A DNA stretch of 64,000 nt from contig JAGVUR010000209.1 of assembly GCA_019136135.1 (NCBI GenBank), positions 1 to 64,000 of the forward strand. Reading direction: 5' to 3'. This DNA is from Verrucomicrobiota bacterium. Its GTDB lineage: Bacteria > Verrucomicrobiota > Lentisphaeria > Oligosphaerales > Oligosphaeraceae. The stretch's first letter is position 1. Each line of letters opens with the position of its first letter. The translations under genes and the position numbers were made by a program. Below, piece after piece: positions 62,941 to 64,000 of this stretch. The notes under the pieces were generated by a model. The model saw only the letters and a list, made by a program, of their open reading frames with translations. It was not told the DNA's origin and did no database searches.

Positions 62941-64000
62941 CTATTTCACCTCAATGATGCGCCCTTGTCCGGGGGCGAGTTCCAGCTTGAGTTCGGAGAG
63001 CGGTTGGTCGTTAAGCACGTCGCGCAGTTTCTTTCCGGCAGGAATCACCGCTTCGATTGCACCGCCTTCGGATGCACCCGCCGCCACGCCGCAGAAGAGG
63101 TAGGCGGCATCCTGCGAGGCAAAGATTTTGTGCTCCATGCTGCCGGTGGTTTTGACCGATTTCGTCCATTCCGGAAGTGGCTCCCCGGCGATGATGGCGG
63201 GGGCGATGGCACTGAAGCGTTTGACCGTGTCAAGCACGCGGGGGCGCAACTTGTCGCACTCCGGATTTGTCTTGGGGTCAACGAGGTTGCGGTAGGTAAA
63301 GTAGAATATTCCGCGTGCGCCCCAGATGATCGGCATCACGAAGTTGTACTGGTTGTAGTCGAGCGAACTCGCCGTCGAATTCCGGAAATCGAGTTGCCCG
63401 TAAACGTGGATGAGTCCTTTGTCCGAGCCGAGTTTCAGCTTGATCAGCTTGGCCAGCGCTTCGCTGGAAACTCCGATCATGATGGTATCCATGCTGTTGG
63501 CAAGTTCGGGTTCCGGGTGTTCGTAGGCCCACCATTGGCGATTGGGATCGCCCTTTTTAATGATGTCGTAGGACTTTTTAATCAGCGGGAAAGGCGTGTT
63601 GCGGATTGCCCGCATTTCGTCAACGTACCAGGCGATAACGGCAGGATGGTCTTTGTAAATGTTCTGCCATGTCGTCAGCAGATTGACCTTCGTCGAGTCC
63701 TCCGCCATCTGGTGGGGGATGGACATCATCACGTAAACGCGGAGTTCTTGAGCATCGTCAAGCAGTTTTCGGTTGTTTTCGAGATACTTTGCGTTGAACT
63801 TTTCCGGGTTGAATTCCCGGCATGTGGTGGGGTTGCCGGTGCCATAGCAGTGGATGACGTTGAAGCCCGTCGCCACCAGCTCGCGGATGTCGAAGTTCCA
63901 ACCGACCCCTGCGTAGATGCCGACAGGGAAGAAGGGCTTGCCGTCAGGCGTCTTCAAGGCGACCGCATGTCCGAAGTCGATGCCCTCGGGCAACGTGCCG
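62941..64000 (-). CDS. TIM-barrel glycosidase-like protein, 5' part outside the window
   Basis: At least 353 codons; the frame stays open to the window edge, so the TTG at 63993 need not be the true start. Visible features are a barrel with PFFPVGIYAGVGWNFDIRELVATGFNVIHCYG, KDHPAVIAWYVDEM (a candidate acid/base Asp-Glu pair), WWAYEHPEPE and GARGIFYFTYRN, then a short beta domain. It resembles GH2/GH42-like barrels, but the family is not certain. Consistent with the carbohydrate-use character of the right end. Confidence 0.72.
   Translation of the reverse strand, partial: GTLPEGIDFGHAVALKTPDGKPFFPVGIYAGVGWNFDIRELVATGFNVIHCYGTGNPTTCREFNPEKFNAKYLENNRKLLDDAQELRVYVMMSIPHQMAEDSTKVNLLTTWQNIYKDHPAVIAWYVDEMRAIRNTPFPLIKKSYDIIKKGDPNRQWWAYEHPEPELANSMDTIMIGVSSEALAKLIKLKLGSDKGLIHVYGQLDFRNSTASSLDYNQYNFVMPIIWGARGIFYFTYRNLVDPKTNPECDKLRPRVLDTVKRFSAIAPAIIAGEPLPEWTKSVKTTGSMEHKIFASQDAAYLFCGVAAGASEGGAIEAVIPAGKKLRDVLNDQPLSELKLELAPGQGRIIEVK

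Noticed and set aside
1-64000. tRNA or rRNA genes
   Set aside because: I checked the intergenic stretches for T-loop-like TTCGANNC motifs in cloverleaf context and found none; short genes could still be missed without a covariance search.

Overview
The window looks like chromosomal DNA of a member of the PVC superphylum, most probably Lentisphaerota (Victivallales-like). Three short secreted proteins start with the phylum's over-represented pseudopilin leader ([32 protein letters not shown] type) and end with an H-X(9-11)-DGHV motif. There is an HzsA-like secreted protein of a kind known from planctomycetes and Lentisphaerae, a MoxR/DUF58/VWA cluster, and a carbohydrate-degradation set (GH4, GH28-like, GH29, GH36, DUF4838, heparinase II/III, ThuA, Gfo/Idh/MocA). 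I saw no rRNA, tRNA, transposase or CRISPR array.

Layout. 1-1.3 kb is a non-coding, degenerate minisatellite. 1.5-7.15 kb is a cobalamin-riboswitch-controlled operon: TonB-dependent receptor, DUF3450-like protein, TtpC-like ExbB, ExbB, ExbD and TonB, with almost every junction a 4-base overlap. 7.15-8.06 kb is a nest of dispersed repeats. 8.06-24.25 kb is one long minus-strand cluster: Gfo/Idh/MocA oxidoreductase, coiled-coil membrane protein, MoxR ATPase, two tandem paralogues of a secreted/TM protein, ABC-2 ATPase, two tandem paralogous permeases, DUF58 protein, BatA-like VWA protein and a double-VWA protein. A chimeric remnant between the two secreted/TM paralogues records the tandem duplication. 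24.4-28.6 kb (minus) holds an FAD oxidoreductase, TolB and an RNase-H-like exonuclease. A GH28-like protein (+) and a CsgG-family lipoprotein-like protein (-) converge on a perfect terminator at 30.05 kb.

31.2-31.7 kb is a MITE-like element, followed by a pseudopilin-like gene with a MacB/LolD-type ABC exporter (31.9-36.4 kb) and a small secreted coiled-coil protein. 37.3-37.6 kb is a 9-bp minisatellite. 37.7-45.0 kb (minus) is a heparinase II/III gene followed by an HzsA-like gene. 45.4-50.2 kb holds ThuA, a second copy of the MITE, a WaaP/RIO-like kinase, a secreted lipase, an LRAT-like protein and a zinc alcohol dehydrogenase. 50.6-52.4 kb has two more pseudopilin-like genes separated by a 162-bp near-perfect palindrome. 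52.5-61.4 kb is metabolic and glycan-degrading: SDR, secreted propeller protein, GH4 and DUF4838 from a near-consensus promoter, then GH29 and GH36 on the other strand. 61.6-62.6 kb is a zinc-ribbon/TPR gene interrupted by one in-frame TAG. The window ends inside a TIM-barrel glycosidase-like gene.

How the genes work together. The first operon imports cobalamin using its own dedicated energising complex. The MoxR-ABC-VWA block is probably an envelope assembly or secretion machine. The right-hand third releases and breaks down galactosyl, fucosyl and uronic-acid-containing glycans, a typical lifestyle for this group. The window is unusually rich in small non-coding mobile or repetitive elements belonging to at least five families. 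All function calls come from reading motifs by eye; no database search was run.
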